This document shows positions 34,853 through 42,701 of a stretch of DNA of 64,000 bases, one piece after another (positions within the stretch are counted from its first letter, which is position 1; each line of letters begins with the position of its first letter). Below the pieces are notes generated by a model. It ran no database searches, had not been told where the DNA came from, and saw only the letters and a list, made by a program, of their open reading frames with translations. The translations under genes were made by a program, and so were the position numbers. The DNA comes from Bacteroidales bacterium (GTDB lineage Bacteria; Bacteroidota; Bacteroidia; Bacteroidales; Muribaculaceae), in contig JAAVFI010000079.1 in assembly GCA_014800815.1 (NCBI GenBank), positions 18,128-82,127 of the forward strand, written 5' to 3'.

Positions 34853-37537
34853 ATGAACCTTAAACAATCTTTACTCACTGCCGCGCTTGTATGCCTCTCG
34901 GCATCGGCTTATGCAGAGACCTACACTCTCTGGCCCTCACAGGAAGGCGCAACACAGATACCGTTCGAATTCAACGGATGGTGGAATCTTGCTGTAGAGG
35001 ATATCGACGGTACCATTAAGGGTTATCCCGCCGACCCTGCTTCTGATGCAGCTTCCAGCGGCTGGATGACTACCGAAAACATGGAATTCGACTTCGCTCA
35101 GCTCGCTCCCCTCGACCTTACTTTCGACGCCAAGATTGAAGGCCCCGGTCAGTGGAACGTACGCCTTACAGCTGCCGACGGCGTTGAGTCGGACGTAACC
35201 GTAGCCGTACCCACCGACGGTGAATTCCATAAAGTACGCATCAACATACAGGATGAGTACCCCGCAGTTTACGCTAAGTGGCTTGCAGGCGGTGCTAACG
35301 GTAAGACCGTATTCACTTTCGCACTCTCCGGCACAGGCCTCGACGCCACCTCGGCAATCTATGTTGCCAACTGCAAATATGTAGATGCTATCGCACGCCC
35401 CGCACTCACTGCCGAGGCTGCCGATATCACCTCTACTTCGGCAAAACTCAACATCAACGCCTCTTTCCCCGAAGGCTACACCAACACTAAGGTGACAGTT
35501 AACGGCGAGACTGTGACCGGCAACGAAATCCTCCTCGAAAACCTCGCCGCTGCAACCGAATACAACTATCTCGTGGCTGCCGAAGGCGAATTCGAAGGCG
35601 AAACTGTAACCGTCTATACCAACGTATCTTTCCGCACCCTCCGCAACTACGATAAGAATGCATTTGTATGGTACGGCACTACCGATATGGCCGGTTTCTA
35701 TGCAGACTACAGCATCTCTTACGACTGGAAAACAAAAAAACTTACCGTAAACGCTGAAATCGTTACTGAAAAGGAAACTCCCGCAGCCGACCGCAACTTC
35801 CACATCTTCATCGGAGGTGACGAATGGCTCAAGCTCTACGATGACGGCACCGGAATCCTCACAGGTACCACCACTTCTACTTTCGAAGAAGGTGCGGAAA
35901 TCACCTGGGAATGGTATCTCCCCTATGCAGGCGGTGTATATCAGGAAGCCAACAAATATATTGTAGGCTCTGAAAACGAAGCTCCTCTCGCAATCCGCAT
36001 CTCGGCTGCCGCTCAGAATGTAAGCTCCGACAGCGCCGAAATCACCTACACCGTTACTGCTCCCGACGCAAACTACAAGGTTTACTACCGTCTCGCCTAC
36101 GGTGAAGCTGTAGAAGCTACCTCGAACCCCATTGTTCTCACAGGTCTTGCAGAAAGAACTGAATATACTTACGAAGTTTACGCAGTATATACCGCCGGCG
36201 ACGAAGAAATCACCGCGCATCCCGCAACCGTTACCTTCAAGACCACTGCAGAAGGTGCTGTAGACCTCGTGTACGCCGACCTCTACGCGGCTGAATTCAA
36301 AAACGCATTCCTCATTGGTGAAGACGAGTCGATGCGCCGCTCTATCTTCGTAACCCTCCCTTGGCAGGTTGTTTACAAGGCCGACGGCACTGCTGTTTAC
36401 TCTGTAGACCTCTCTGCTGTTGAAAACGTTGTAGGTCTTGTTCCCCAGATTTACTGGAACGGCTTCCAAAATCTTACCAAGAACGCTTCTACAGGCCTCT
36501 ATGAATACGACTTCGGTGCTCAGGAACTCGACGCCGTGACTGCTATCTCTCACTACTTCGCATACTCAGGCGGTGTAGTAGACTCCCGTACACCCTATAC
36601 AAACTGGGGTATGGAGAAAGAAGCTCCCTCAATTGGCAAAATGGCAAGCCTTACTCTCTCTGCTTCTGCCGAATCAGCACTGCTCGGCGACAAGATTCTC
36701 CTCACAGTAGTCGCTAAAGACGAAAATGGCAACATTCTCCCTGCCGACGATGTAGTCTTCACCGAAGAAGATGCTGAAGATACATTCGACGGCAACACCG
36801 TGACAATGACAGGTAAAAAGGGCGAACGCACAATCGTGGCTACATGCGGCGAATTCTCTGCATGGGTTAAAGTTCTGGTAATCGCTTCTGCTGATGCCAA
36901 GAACGTTGCTGCCGGCCTCCTCGGATACTCCGACCTCAACATTCAGGCAGGTACTGTCGAAAACGTAACTGACGCCGACCGCAACTCTCAGCTCGAATGG
37001 GCTTGTGGCGAAACTGAAGATCACTACTTCATCCTCGACCTCGGCGAAGGTGCCGAAGGCGCAGGCTACTACATCGAAGGTCTCGACGTTTACTTCGAAG
37101 GTGCTTATGCTACAGAGTTTACCGTAACACTTTCTTCCGCTGCTCCGGCCGAAATCGCAGCAATGTCATCGCCCAACCAAAGCACAGTGCGTGCAGCCCG
37201 CCGCGCAGCTGCTGCCGACGACGTAGTGTTCACCAACACCAAAAACGACACCCAGCACTACTTCACTCAGGAGCCCGAAGGCTCACACCGCTATGTAGCC
37301 CTCCGCACTACCAAGGCTCTCAACACCGGCTGGGGTATCAAGCTCCGCGACCTCAAGGTTTACGCTACCGAGCAAGCTCCCATTCCTACCGGTGTAGACG
37401 CTGTCGCTGCTGATGCTGCCGATGCCACCGCTCCCGTAGAATTCTTCGACCTCAACGGCCGTCGCATCGAAAATCCCGCTACCGGCATCTACATCCGCCG
37501 TCAGGGCTCAACCGTATCTAAGGTATTCATAAAATAA
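34853..37537 (+). CDS. large secreted multi-domain glycan-locus protein (FN3, Ig-like, discoidin-like) with sorting tail
   Basis: The 894-residue protein has a signal peptide (about 1-22), a beta-rich N-terminal domain (about 23-180) and an FN3-like domain (about 183-265). A domain starting FVWYGTTDMAGFYADY follows, then a second FN3-like domain (about 380-460) and a further module with SIFVTLPWQVVYKADG. Next come an Ig-like domain (about 590-670) and an F5/8-type discoidin-like domain (about 680-845, HYFILDLGEGAEGAGYYIEG). The tail (FFDLNGRRIENPATGIYI) is a T9SS-type signal. It has no catalytic motif. As the last gene of the cluster it likely acts in surface glycan capture. Confidence 0.75.
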   Translation: MNLKQSLLTAALVCLSASAYAETYTLWPSQEGATQIPFEFNGWWNLAVEDIDGTIKGYPADPASDAASSGWMTTENMEFDFAQLAPLDLTFDAKIEGPGQWNVRLTAADGVESDVTVAVPTDGEFHKVRINIQDEYPAVYAKWLAGGANGKTVFTFALSGTGLDATSAIYVANCKYVDAIARPALTAEAADITSTSAKLNINASFPEGYTNTKVTVNGETVTGNEILLENLAAATEYNYLVAAEGEFEGETVTVYTNVSFRTLRNYDKNAFVWYGTTDMAGFYADYSISYDWKTKKLTVNAEIVTEKETPAADRNFHIFIGGDEWLKLYDDGTGILTGTTTSTFEEGAEITWEWYLPYAGGVYQEANKYIVGSENEAPLAIRISAAAQNVSSDSAEITYTVTAPDANYKVYYRLAYGEAVEATSNPIVLTGLAERTEYTYEVYAVYTAGDEEITAHPATVTFKTTAEGAVDLVYADLYAAEFKNAFLIGEDESMRRSIFVTLPWQVVYKADGTAVYSVDLSAVENVVGLVPQIYWNGFQNLTKNASTGLYEYDFGAQELDAVTAISHYFAYSGGVVDSRTPYTNWGMEKEAPSIGKMASLTLSASAESALLGDKILLTVVAKDENGNILPADDVVFTEEDAEDTFDGNTVTMTGKKGERTIVATCGEFSAWVKVLVIASADAKNVAAGLLGYSDLNIQAGTVENVTDADRNSQLEWACGETEDHYFILDLGEGAEGAGYYIEGLDVYFEGAYATEFTVTLSSAAPAEIAAMSSPNQSTVRAARRAAAADDVVFTNTKNDTQHYFTQEPEGSHRYVALRTTKALNTGWGIKLRDLKVYATEQAPIPTGVDAVAADAADATAPVEFFDLNGRRIENPATGIYIRRQGSTVSKVFIK

Positions 37538-37580
37538 GATTGTTTGGTGGCCGCAAGGCCCCAGGGTTCTTCAATCGATG

Positions 37581-37604
37581 AGGGCGTGCCGCAAGGCACG
37601 CCCT
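37581..37604 (+). terminator. intrinsic terminator after the glucan cluster
   Basis: AGGGCGTGCC, loop GCAA, then the exact complement form a 10-bp GC-rich stem 44 nt after the last stop codon. The T-tract is weak (CTGTCTT). Confidence 0.65.
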
Positions 37605-37700
37605 CTGTCTTATAGGCCCTTTGTAGCAGACAGCAGATACAGCAATAATATTGAATACTGTGCAGCGTTATGTATATACTTCATCAGGCCGCAAAGTAAA

Positions 37701-37728
37701 TCAGGTACCCCGCAAGCGGGATACCTGA
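37701..37728 (-). terminator. terminator for the 37777 sensor kinase gene
   Basis: A 13-bp stem with one imperfect pair (37701-37713 with 37716-37728). On the minus strand it is followed by a T-rich stretch (TTTACTTT). It lies about 50 nt after the kinase stop codon. Confidence 0.6.
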
Positions 37729-37776
37729 TTAAATGCTGTTGCCCTGTGTCGGGCTGCTTGTAGTAAGTGCTGTGCC

Positions 37777-39204
37777 TTATGCCTTGGGCAGTGTAAATGT
37801 GAAGCGGAGGCCGCCGGTCGGAGCGTTATCTACAGTCACGTCACCGTCCATTGCCTTGATGATTCTTCTCACGAGTGGAAGACCGAGACCCGAGCCGCCG
37901 TTCTTGCGTGCGCGGCCGCTGTCTACGCGGTAGAAGAGGTCGAAGAGGCGGCTGAGATGTTCGGGACTCACACCCTCGCCGTTGTCGGCGAAAGTGAAGG
38001 TGTACATGCCGTCTTTCTCGCCGATGAGATTGAACGATATCATCGTACCGCCCGAGTATTTTGCGGCATTGTACACAAGGTTGAGCAGGGCGTTGGTGAG
38101 CAGCGATTCATGGCCCTTCACCTTGCAGCCTTCGGGTATGTCGTAGCTGAACTTCAAGCTGTCGGCAATGTGTCCCAGTTCGATATCGCCGGCCATACGC
38201 GTCACCAGATCGTGCATGTCCACTTCCGACTTCTCGAGTTTGATTCCGCCCTCGGTGAGCTTCATCACCAGGCCGATGTCCTTCACAAGATGTGTCAGGC
38301 GGTCGATAGTCTGCTGGATACGCTGCATGAAGTTCTCACGCATCTCCCCTGGCATATCAGGGTTTTCGACTATCGAGTCCACGTATCCTTTGATGATGCT
38401 TATAGGAGTCATGAGCTCGTGGCTTATATTCATGCTTATCTGTCGCTCATGATTTATCTTTTCCTGTTCGGCGGTAATCTTCTCGCTGTAGAGTCGCATC
38501 AGCTGCTTAGACACATCGCCGAGCTCATCGTTGGAGAAAGTGATATCCGACACATCCTCCGGCAGAGTATCGTTGGCTATATTATTGGCAAAGTCGCGGA
38601 GCACATACACATTGCGACACACTGCCGCAACACCAACAAAGGCGAGTACAGAAGTGAATATGCCAAGCAGAATCACCACTATCCATATAGCAGGGTCGAT
38701 GCTGAGAAACGACACAACCTCTCCCTGGTAGGGCAGGGCGGCAAGGGTGTAAATCTCGCCGTCGGCGCTCTTCTTGGAGCATATCATATTGATATCGTCG
38801 CCGGCAAGGAGGTCGCGAACTCGGGTATCTTCATTGTCGTCTATTAGCTTAAGGATGCCGGGATTCGGCTTACCGTCAGTATCATACAGCTTAATAGTTT
38901 CGCCGGGATTGTCGGCCACCATTTCGCCGTTCTTGTTATATACGGTTATTCGCAGAGGGTCCAGAGTGGTCTTGTCGGTAAACAGCTGTATGAAGTCTAC
39001 AGTATTCCTCAGATCCTCTCCACGCTCGTAAGCGTCAATCACAGTGTTATTGACGTTCAGTAATCGGTTTTCAAGATTCTGTCGCTGGCGGTTCTGTTCG
39101 TGTTTTACAAAGTAGCAAATCGTTATGCCTATTATCACCCACAGAACTCCCACTATCGGGAAAAAGAGCTTCCTGTGGAGTCGAGACATCTGGTTGTTTG
39201 ACAT
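37777..39204 (-). CDS. membrane sensor histidine kinase
   Basis: The 475-residue kinase has membrane spans at about 13-33 and 168-192 enclosing a sensor domain with the PAS-like phrase DPLRITVYNKNGEMVADNP. A HAMP-like linker (about 195-250) follows, then HisKA with SHELMTPISIIKGY (His near 264) and an ATPase domain with NLVYNAAKYSGG, DNGEGVSPEHL and GGSGLGLPLVRRI. The start at 39204 is chosen because the promoter -7 box (39244-39251, minus) falls inside the longer frame; ATG 39187-39189 is an alternative. No response regulator is adjacent. The signal sensed is unknown. Confidence 0.88.
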   Translation of the reverse strand: MSNNQMSRLHRKLFFPIVGVLWVIIGITICYFVKHEQNRQRQNLENRLLNVNNTVIDAYERGEDLRNTVDFIQLFTDKTTLDPLRITVYNKNGEMVADNPGETIKLYDTDGKPNPGILKLIDDNEDTRVRDLLAGDDINMICSKKSADGEIYTLAALPYQGEVVSFLSIDPAIWIVVILLGIFTSVLAFVGVAAVCRNVYVLRDFANNIANDTLPEDVSDITFSNDELGDVSKQLMRLYSEKITAEQEKINHERQISMNISHELMTPISIIKGYVDSIVENPDMPGEMRENFMQRIQQTIDRLTHLVKDIGLVMKLTEGGIKLEKSEVDMHDLVTRMAGDIELGHIADSLKFSYDIPEGCKVKGHESLLTNALLNLVYNAAKYSGGTMISFNLIGEKDGMYTFTFADNGEGVSPEHLSRLFDLFYRVDSGRARKNGGSGLGLPLVRRIIKAMDGDVTVDNAPTGGLRFTFTLPKA

Positions 39205-39243
39205 TCTTGGGATACTGTTAGATAAGTATGCTTGTTCTGCCTG

Positions 39244-39275
39244 CAAAGATAGTGATTTTATCATGAAAAAATAAA
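39244..39275 (-). promoter_or_regulatory. promoter for the sensor kinase gene
   Basis: On the minus strand TATCTTTG (39244-39251) has TTTA (39272-39275), 3 of 4 to the -33 consensus, at 20 nt. It fixes the kinase start at or below 39204. Confidence 0.55.
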
Positions 39276-39424
39276 TATTCCGATGATTTTTAGTAAAATG
39301 GTTAACGCTCAATTACAGACGCGTTACACCTTTAACAATATTGATACAAATGCAACAATATATAATGAATGCACTTTTTTATTGAAAAATACTTACCAAT
39401 TTTGTATTGGAAATTTAATCACGA

Positions 39425-40630
39425 ATGAAGAAACGCAATCTTATAATATCGGCTTTAAGCCTCTGTTTTATCATTATTCTATGCGAGTGTACGCGTAGAA
39501 TAGAAGCGGCGGAGCCTGTAGATATATATGCCGGAGGACCGGTGACAGCTCCTCTCGATTCACTTTTCGGCGATATATTCTCTTCCGACGGCCCCGGTGG
39601 AATAGTCATGGTACTCTCCGGCGACAGCATCCTCTACGAGCGTGCCTTCGGATACGCCGACATAAAGACGAAAGAACCGATCACCGACCGTACGGTGTTC
39701 AACTATGCCTCTCTGTCTAAATTTTTCTGTGCTACGGCTCTCCTGAAGCTCGCCGAGCAGGGAAAGGTTTCGATCGACGACAGCCTGAGCATGTATTTCC
39801 CCGAATTCCCCGCCGAGCTCTTCGATAAAATCACGCTACGCCATATCCTTACCCACACATCCGGCCTGCCCGACCTTCGCCCCCGCGACGAGTCGGAGTG
39901 GGACAAATACCTCCGCGAGCAGAAGTCGGTATTCGGGTTCTCGCGCGACTACCGCCTATACGGCACCGAAAAAGAGCATAGTCAGGTCTTCAAAATGCTT
40001 AAAAACCTCGAGTTCGAGCCCGGTACCACATACCAGCCTAACGACCCCGGATACGTACTCATTGCTCCTCTCGTAGAAAAAGTCACAGGCGAAGACTTCC
40101 AGAAATGGATGAATGAAAATATCTTCGAACCCGCCGGTATGTCCGACCAATTCTATATCCGTCCCGGATACAATCCGCCCCACTCAGCCCACGGATACAC
40201 CCTCGACGAGAACGGCGCATGGAAGGAATACGACTATGGCGAAGCCGAATTCTTCATCACGAAGGCCGACAGAGGCCTCTTCGGCTCAATGCACGACTTC
40301 CGCAACTGGATGAGAGCATTGGTCGACGGAAAAATCATCTCGAACGAATCACGCAGCGACATGTGTTCCGGCTCCATGGAACATTACTCGCCTCATACAT
40401 ACCTCGGGCTGGGCGTACTCATAGTCAAGAAGCCCGGACAGCCCACGAAGGCGTGTCATCGTCGCTCAAACGGCGGTTTTACCGCCGTAGAATCGTCGTG
40501 GCCCGAGATTGACCTTCACTATGTGATACTCTCAAACCGAAACGACTGGGACTACAGGGCCACTATCGAACAAGTGGACAGCATACTGCTGGACAAAATA
40601 ATGATACAGCAAGATAGTTTACGCAAATAA
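39425..40630 (+). CDS. serine hydrolase of the beta-lactamase/class C-like family
   Basis: The 401-residue protein has an N-terminal membrane signal (LIISALSLCFIIIL) followed by a Cys that may be lipidated, though the box is not canonical. The catalytic Ser-X-X-Lys is SLSK at residues 96-99 (NYASLSKFF). The region FEPGTTYQPNDPGYVLIAPLVEKVTGE supplies the Tyr-X-Asn equivalent, and CHRRSNGGF the third motif. Relatives include D-aminopeptidases, esterases and LACTB-like proteins, so the substrate is open and beta-lactam resistance should not be assumed. It is a single gene, ended by a terminator at 40693-40725. Confidence 0.87.
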   Translation: MKKRNLIISALSLCFIIILCECTRRIEAAEPVDIYAGGPVTAPLDSLFGDIFSSDGPGGIVMVLSGDSILYERAFGYADIKTKEPITDRTVFNYASLSKFFCATALLKLAEQGKVSIDDSLSMYFPEFPAELFDKITLRHILTHTSGLPDLRPRDESEWDKYLREQKSVFGFSRDYRLYGTEKEHSQVFKMLKNLEFEPGTTYQPNDPGYVLIAPLVEKVTGEDFQKWMNENIFEPAGMSDQFYIRPGYNPPHSAHGYTLDENGAWKEYDYGEAEFFITKADRGLFGSMHDFRNWMRALVDGKIISNESRSDMCSGSMEHYSPHTYLGLGVLIVKKPGQPTKACHRRSNGGFTAVESSWPEIDLHYVILSNRNDWDYRATIEQVDSILLDKIMIQQDSLRK

Positions 40631-40692
40631 ATCTGATACGACTTATTTTTCATAGAATTATTTTAGTACAATAAGTGAATCATAGGTTAGAG

Positions 40693-40725
40693 TGCATTTG
40701 CCCGAGAGGGTAGATGCATTTTTTT
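40693..40725 (+). terminator. intrinsic terminator of the serine hydrolase gene
   Basis: An 11-bp stem including two G-U pairs (40693-40703 with 40708-40718, loop GAGA) is followed by seven T (40719-40725). Confidence 0.75.
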
Positions 40726-40743
40726 AGCCGAACTTGCTGAAAA

Positions 40744-40775
40744 TTTGGTAGTACGGGATAAAAACATTATCTTTG
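40744..40775 (+). promoter_or_regulatory. consensus promoter and roughly 75-nt leader of rplS
   Basis: TTTG (40744-40747) and TATCTTTG (40768-40775) are exactly 20 nt apart. The leader before ATG 40857 contains a GCAGG...CCTGC hairpin (about 40798-40815) with TTC/GAA outer pairing, which could be a ribosomal-protein leader structure; that part is only suggestive. Confidence 0.8.
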
Positions 40776-40856
40776 CACCCGATTTCGTAATCTCTGGCAG
40801 GACAAGCAGCCTGCGAATATTGCGAGTAATGTTAACATTCTAAATCATTTTTATCA

Positions 40857-41216
40857 ATGGACTTGATTAAAATTGCCGAAGAAGCCTTCGCTACAGGAAA
40901 ACAGCATCCCGAATTCGGCCCCGGTGACACTATCACCGTTGCTTACCGTATCAAAGAAGGCAACAAGGAGCGTATCCAGCAGTACCGTGGTGTGGTTATC
41001 CGCATCTCTGGTGAAGGCGCTAAGAAACGCTTCACTGTGCGCAAGATGAGCGACAACATCGGTGTTGAACGTATCTTCCCCATCGAATCGCCCTTCATCG
41101 ACTCTATCACCGTTAACAAATACGGTAAAGTTCGTCGCGCAAAACTCTACTACCTCCGTGCCCTCACCGGCAAGAAAGCTCGTATCAAAGAGCGTCGCGT
41201 AGTAGCCAAGAAGTAA
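40857..41216 (+). CDS. rplS: 50S ribosomal protein L19
   Basis: The 119-residue protein is a full-length L19: [39 protein letters not shown], the core [28 protein letters not shown] (shortened here to its key residues FPIESP and [10 protein letters not shown]), and a basic end. It sits at the 30S-50S interface. It is monocistronic with a consensus promoter at 40744-40775 and a terminator at 41244-41275, and is separated from trmD. Confidence 0.97.
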   Translation: MDLIKIAEEAFATGKQHPEFGPGDTITVAYRIKEGNKERIQQYRGVVIRISGEGAKKRFTVRKMSDNIGVERIFPIESPFIDSITVNKYGKVRRAKLYYLRALTGKKARIKERRVVAKK

Positions 41217-41243
41217 TTTCACTTCGGCCAAAAAAAGATGAAA

Positions 41244-41275
41244 ATGCTGTCGCAGAGTCTGCGGCGGCATTTTTT
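41244..41275 (+). terminator. intrinsic terminator of rplS
   Basis: A 13-bp stem with two G-U pairs (41244-41256 with 41258-41270) runs directly into five more T (41271-41275), 27 nt after the stop. Confidence 0.85.
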
Positions 41276-41296
41276 ATGCCCGGGAATTCTCTGCAA

Positions 41297-41464
41297 TAAG
41301 TAAGTCATGTAAATTAGTTTATACCAAAATTTGAAGTAGTTATGAGTAAGATTCGTCCTTGCGAAGAAGGAGTTATGGGGCTCCATAATGACTGATGAAC
41401 AAGCACGAAGATTACCTTAACTACTCAAAGGTTGATATAAACTAATTTTTATGACTTACTTACT
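41297..41464. repeat. long palindromic MITE-like element
   Basis: The left arm TAAGTAAGTCATGTAAATT... and the reverse complement of the right end TAAGTAAGTCATAAAAATT... match almost throughout the outer 65 nt or so (two small indels, a few mismatches). The element is symmetric about 41380-41381, where TTATGG-GGCT-CCATAA forms an apical hairpin. A second copy of the left end lies at 59636-59664. It contains a 17-codon frame (41342-41395) that is probably fortuitous. A miniature inverted-repeat transposable element or a structured RNA are the main options. Confidence 0.75.
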
Positions 41465-41527
41465 CCCCGAATTATGCAAGGAGCAACCATACATTTTGCC
41501 GTATCTTTGCACCAAAATCCCTTAACT

Positions 41528-42694
41528 ATGAAATCAATATCACGATATTTGCTGTATATAGCCGTGGCAGCTGTGGCCGCGGGATGTCATCATGAACATG
41601 ACCACGACCATGATCACGACCACGGGCACGATCATGGCCATGAACACGCTCACGAAGCTGAGGCACCCGAGCACAAGCACGAGCACCCCGGTATCATCGA
41701 GCTGCACGACCATGCCGCCGAGCGCTTCGGTGTGCGCCTCGATACTCTCCGCCCCGGCAATTTCAATACCGTAGTACGTGCCTCGGGCACAGTCACACAG
41801 GCTTCAGGTGAGCGCGGAACCGTTTCGGCACCCACGGCAGGTATCGTACGCTTCGCCCCCGGCATCTCTGCCGGCAGCGAGGTGGGCAAAGGCGCTGCCA
41901 TTGCATATATCGACGGCACTTCGGTGTCGGGCGGCGACTCCAATGCCGCTGCCAAAGCGCGTCTGCAGGCCGCCGAGGCAGAACTCAAACGCGTCGAAGC
42001 ACTCGCCGCAGAGCGTCTCGCCACCCAGGGCGAACTCATAGCCGCACGTGCCGAACTCGAGTCGGCCCGTGCAGCTTACTCTCCCGCCGCATCTTCCGGC
42101 CGTGCCACCGCACCCCTCGCCGGCGTAGTCACATCGCTGCTCGTCGACCCCGGAGCCTTCGTCGCAGTAGGCCAGCCCATTGCCACCATCGGAAAAGGCG
42201 GAGGCACAGTGCTGAGAGTCGACCTCCCCTCGCGCTATTTTGCCGAAGCACCCACATTTACCGACCTCGTGGCCGACTTCCCCGCCGGCGGCAGCCTCAG
42301 AATATCCGCTACCGGCGGCCGACGCCTCGGCTCCGCTCCCGCAGGCTCGCCCGAGAGCACAGGCGCATATATCCCCGTCTACTTCACAGCCCCCGCCGCC
42401 TCTGTTGCCGCAGGTACGCCCTTCACGGCCTACCTCATCGGCGCCGACCGCACGGGCGTGCTCTCCGTACCCCGCACAGCCCTCTCCGAACAGCAGGGAC
42501 GCTTCTTCATATATCGTTTCGTCAAGCCCGAACACTTCGAAAAACTTCCCGTCGACGTGCTCTCTACCGACGGCGAACGTGCCGAGATAGCAGGTCTGCC
42601 CGAAGGCACCGTATATGTAGCCGACGGCGTAACGGCAGTGCGACTCGCCGAGACCTCGGCAGTAGCTCCTCAGGGTCACACTCATAACCATTGA
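41528..42694 (+). CDS. RND efflux periplasmic adaptor (CusB/CzcB-like), His-rich lipoprotein
   Basis: The 388-residue adaptor has a lipobox (AAGC, Cys20) immediately followed by about 35 residues dominated by His-Asp/Glu pairs (HHEHDHDHDHDHGHDHGHE), and the C-terminus ends GHTHNH. Between them are the barrel-sandwich/lipoyl halves (TVSAPTAGIVRFAPGISAGS and TAPLAGVVTSLLVDPGAFV), a helical hairpin (KARLQAAEAELKRVEAL) and a beta-barrel. The His tracts point to divalent metal binding (Zn, Ni, Co or Cu; inference). The start is ATG 41528, after the -7 box. It is followed 7 nt later by the RND pump. Confidence 0.9.
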   Translation: MKSISRYLLYIAVAAVAAGCHHEHDHDHDHDHGHDHGHEHAHEAEAPEHKHEHPGIIELHDHAAERFGVRLDTLRPGNFNTVVRASGTVTQASGERGTVSAPTAGIVRFAPGISAGSEVGKGAAIAYIDGTSVSGGDSNAAAKARLQAAEAELKRVEALAAERLATQGELIAARAELESARAAYSPAASSGRATAPLAGVVTSLLVDPGAFVAVGQPIATIGKGGGTVLRVDLPSRYFAEAPTFTDLVADFPAGGSLRISATGGRRLGSAPAGSPESTGAYIPVYFTAPAASVAAGTPFTAYLIGADRTGVLSVPRTALSEQQGRFFIYRFVKPEHFEKLPVDVLSTDGERAEIAGLPEGTVYVADGVTAVRLAETSAVAPQGHTHNH

Positions 42695-42701
42695 TGCCGC
42701 C

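Larger units (their letters stand above)
41217..41527. other. 311-nt intergenic region holding a terminator, a palindromic element and a -7 box
   Basis: From left to right it holds the rplS terminator (41244-41275), a 168-nt palindromic element (41297-41464) and TATCTTTG (41502-41509), the -7 box for the efflux adaptor. No -33 TTTG stands 19-21 nt before that box, so that promoter may depend on a regulator. Confidence 0.7.

Noticed and set aside
34937..36553. Long open frame (538 codons) on the minus strand under the 34853 gene
   Set aside because: It runs fully antisense to a well-formed secreted protein with a signal peptide and sorting tail. Its translation has no recognisable domain, and similar long antisense frames occur under most genes here because of codon bias.
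39425..40630. Serine hydrolase considered as a beta-lactamase resistance gene
   Set aside because: Only the broad Ser-X-X-Lys fold is visible and the third motif is not a typical KTG, so a peptidase or esterase role is at least as likely.
41342..41395. 17-codon frame (MSKIRPCEEGVMGLHND) inside the palindromic element
   Set aside because: No ribosome-binding context or conservation evidence; it lies across the central hairpin and is most likely chance.
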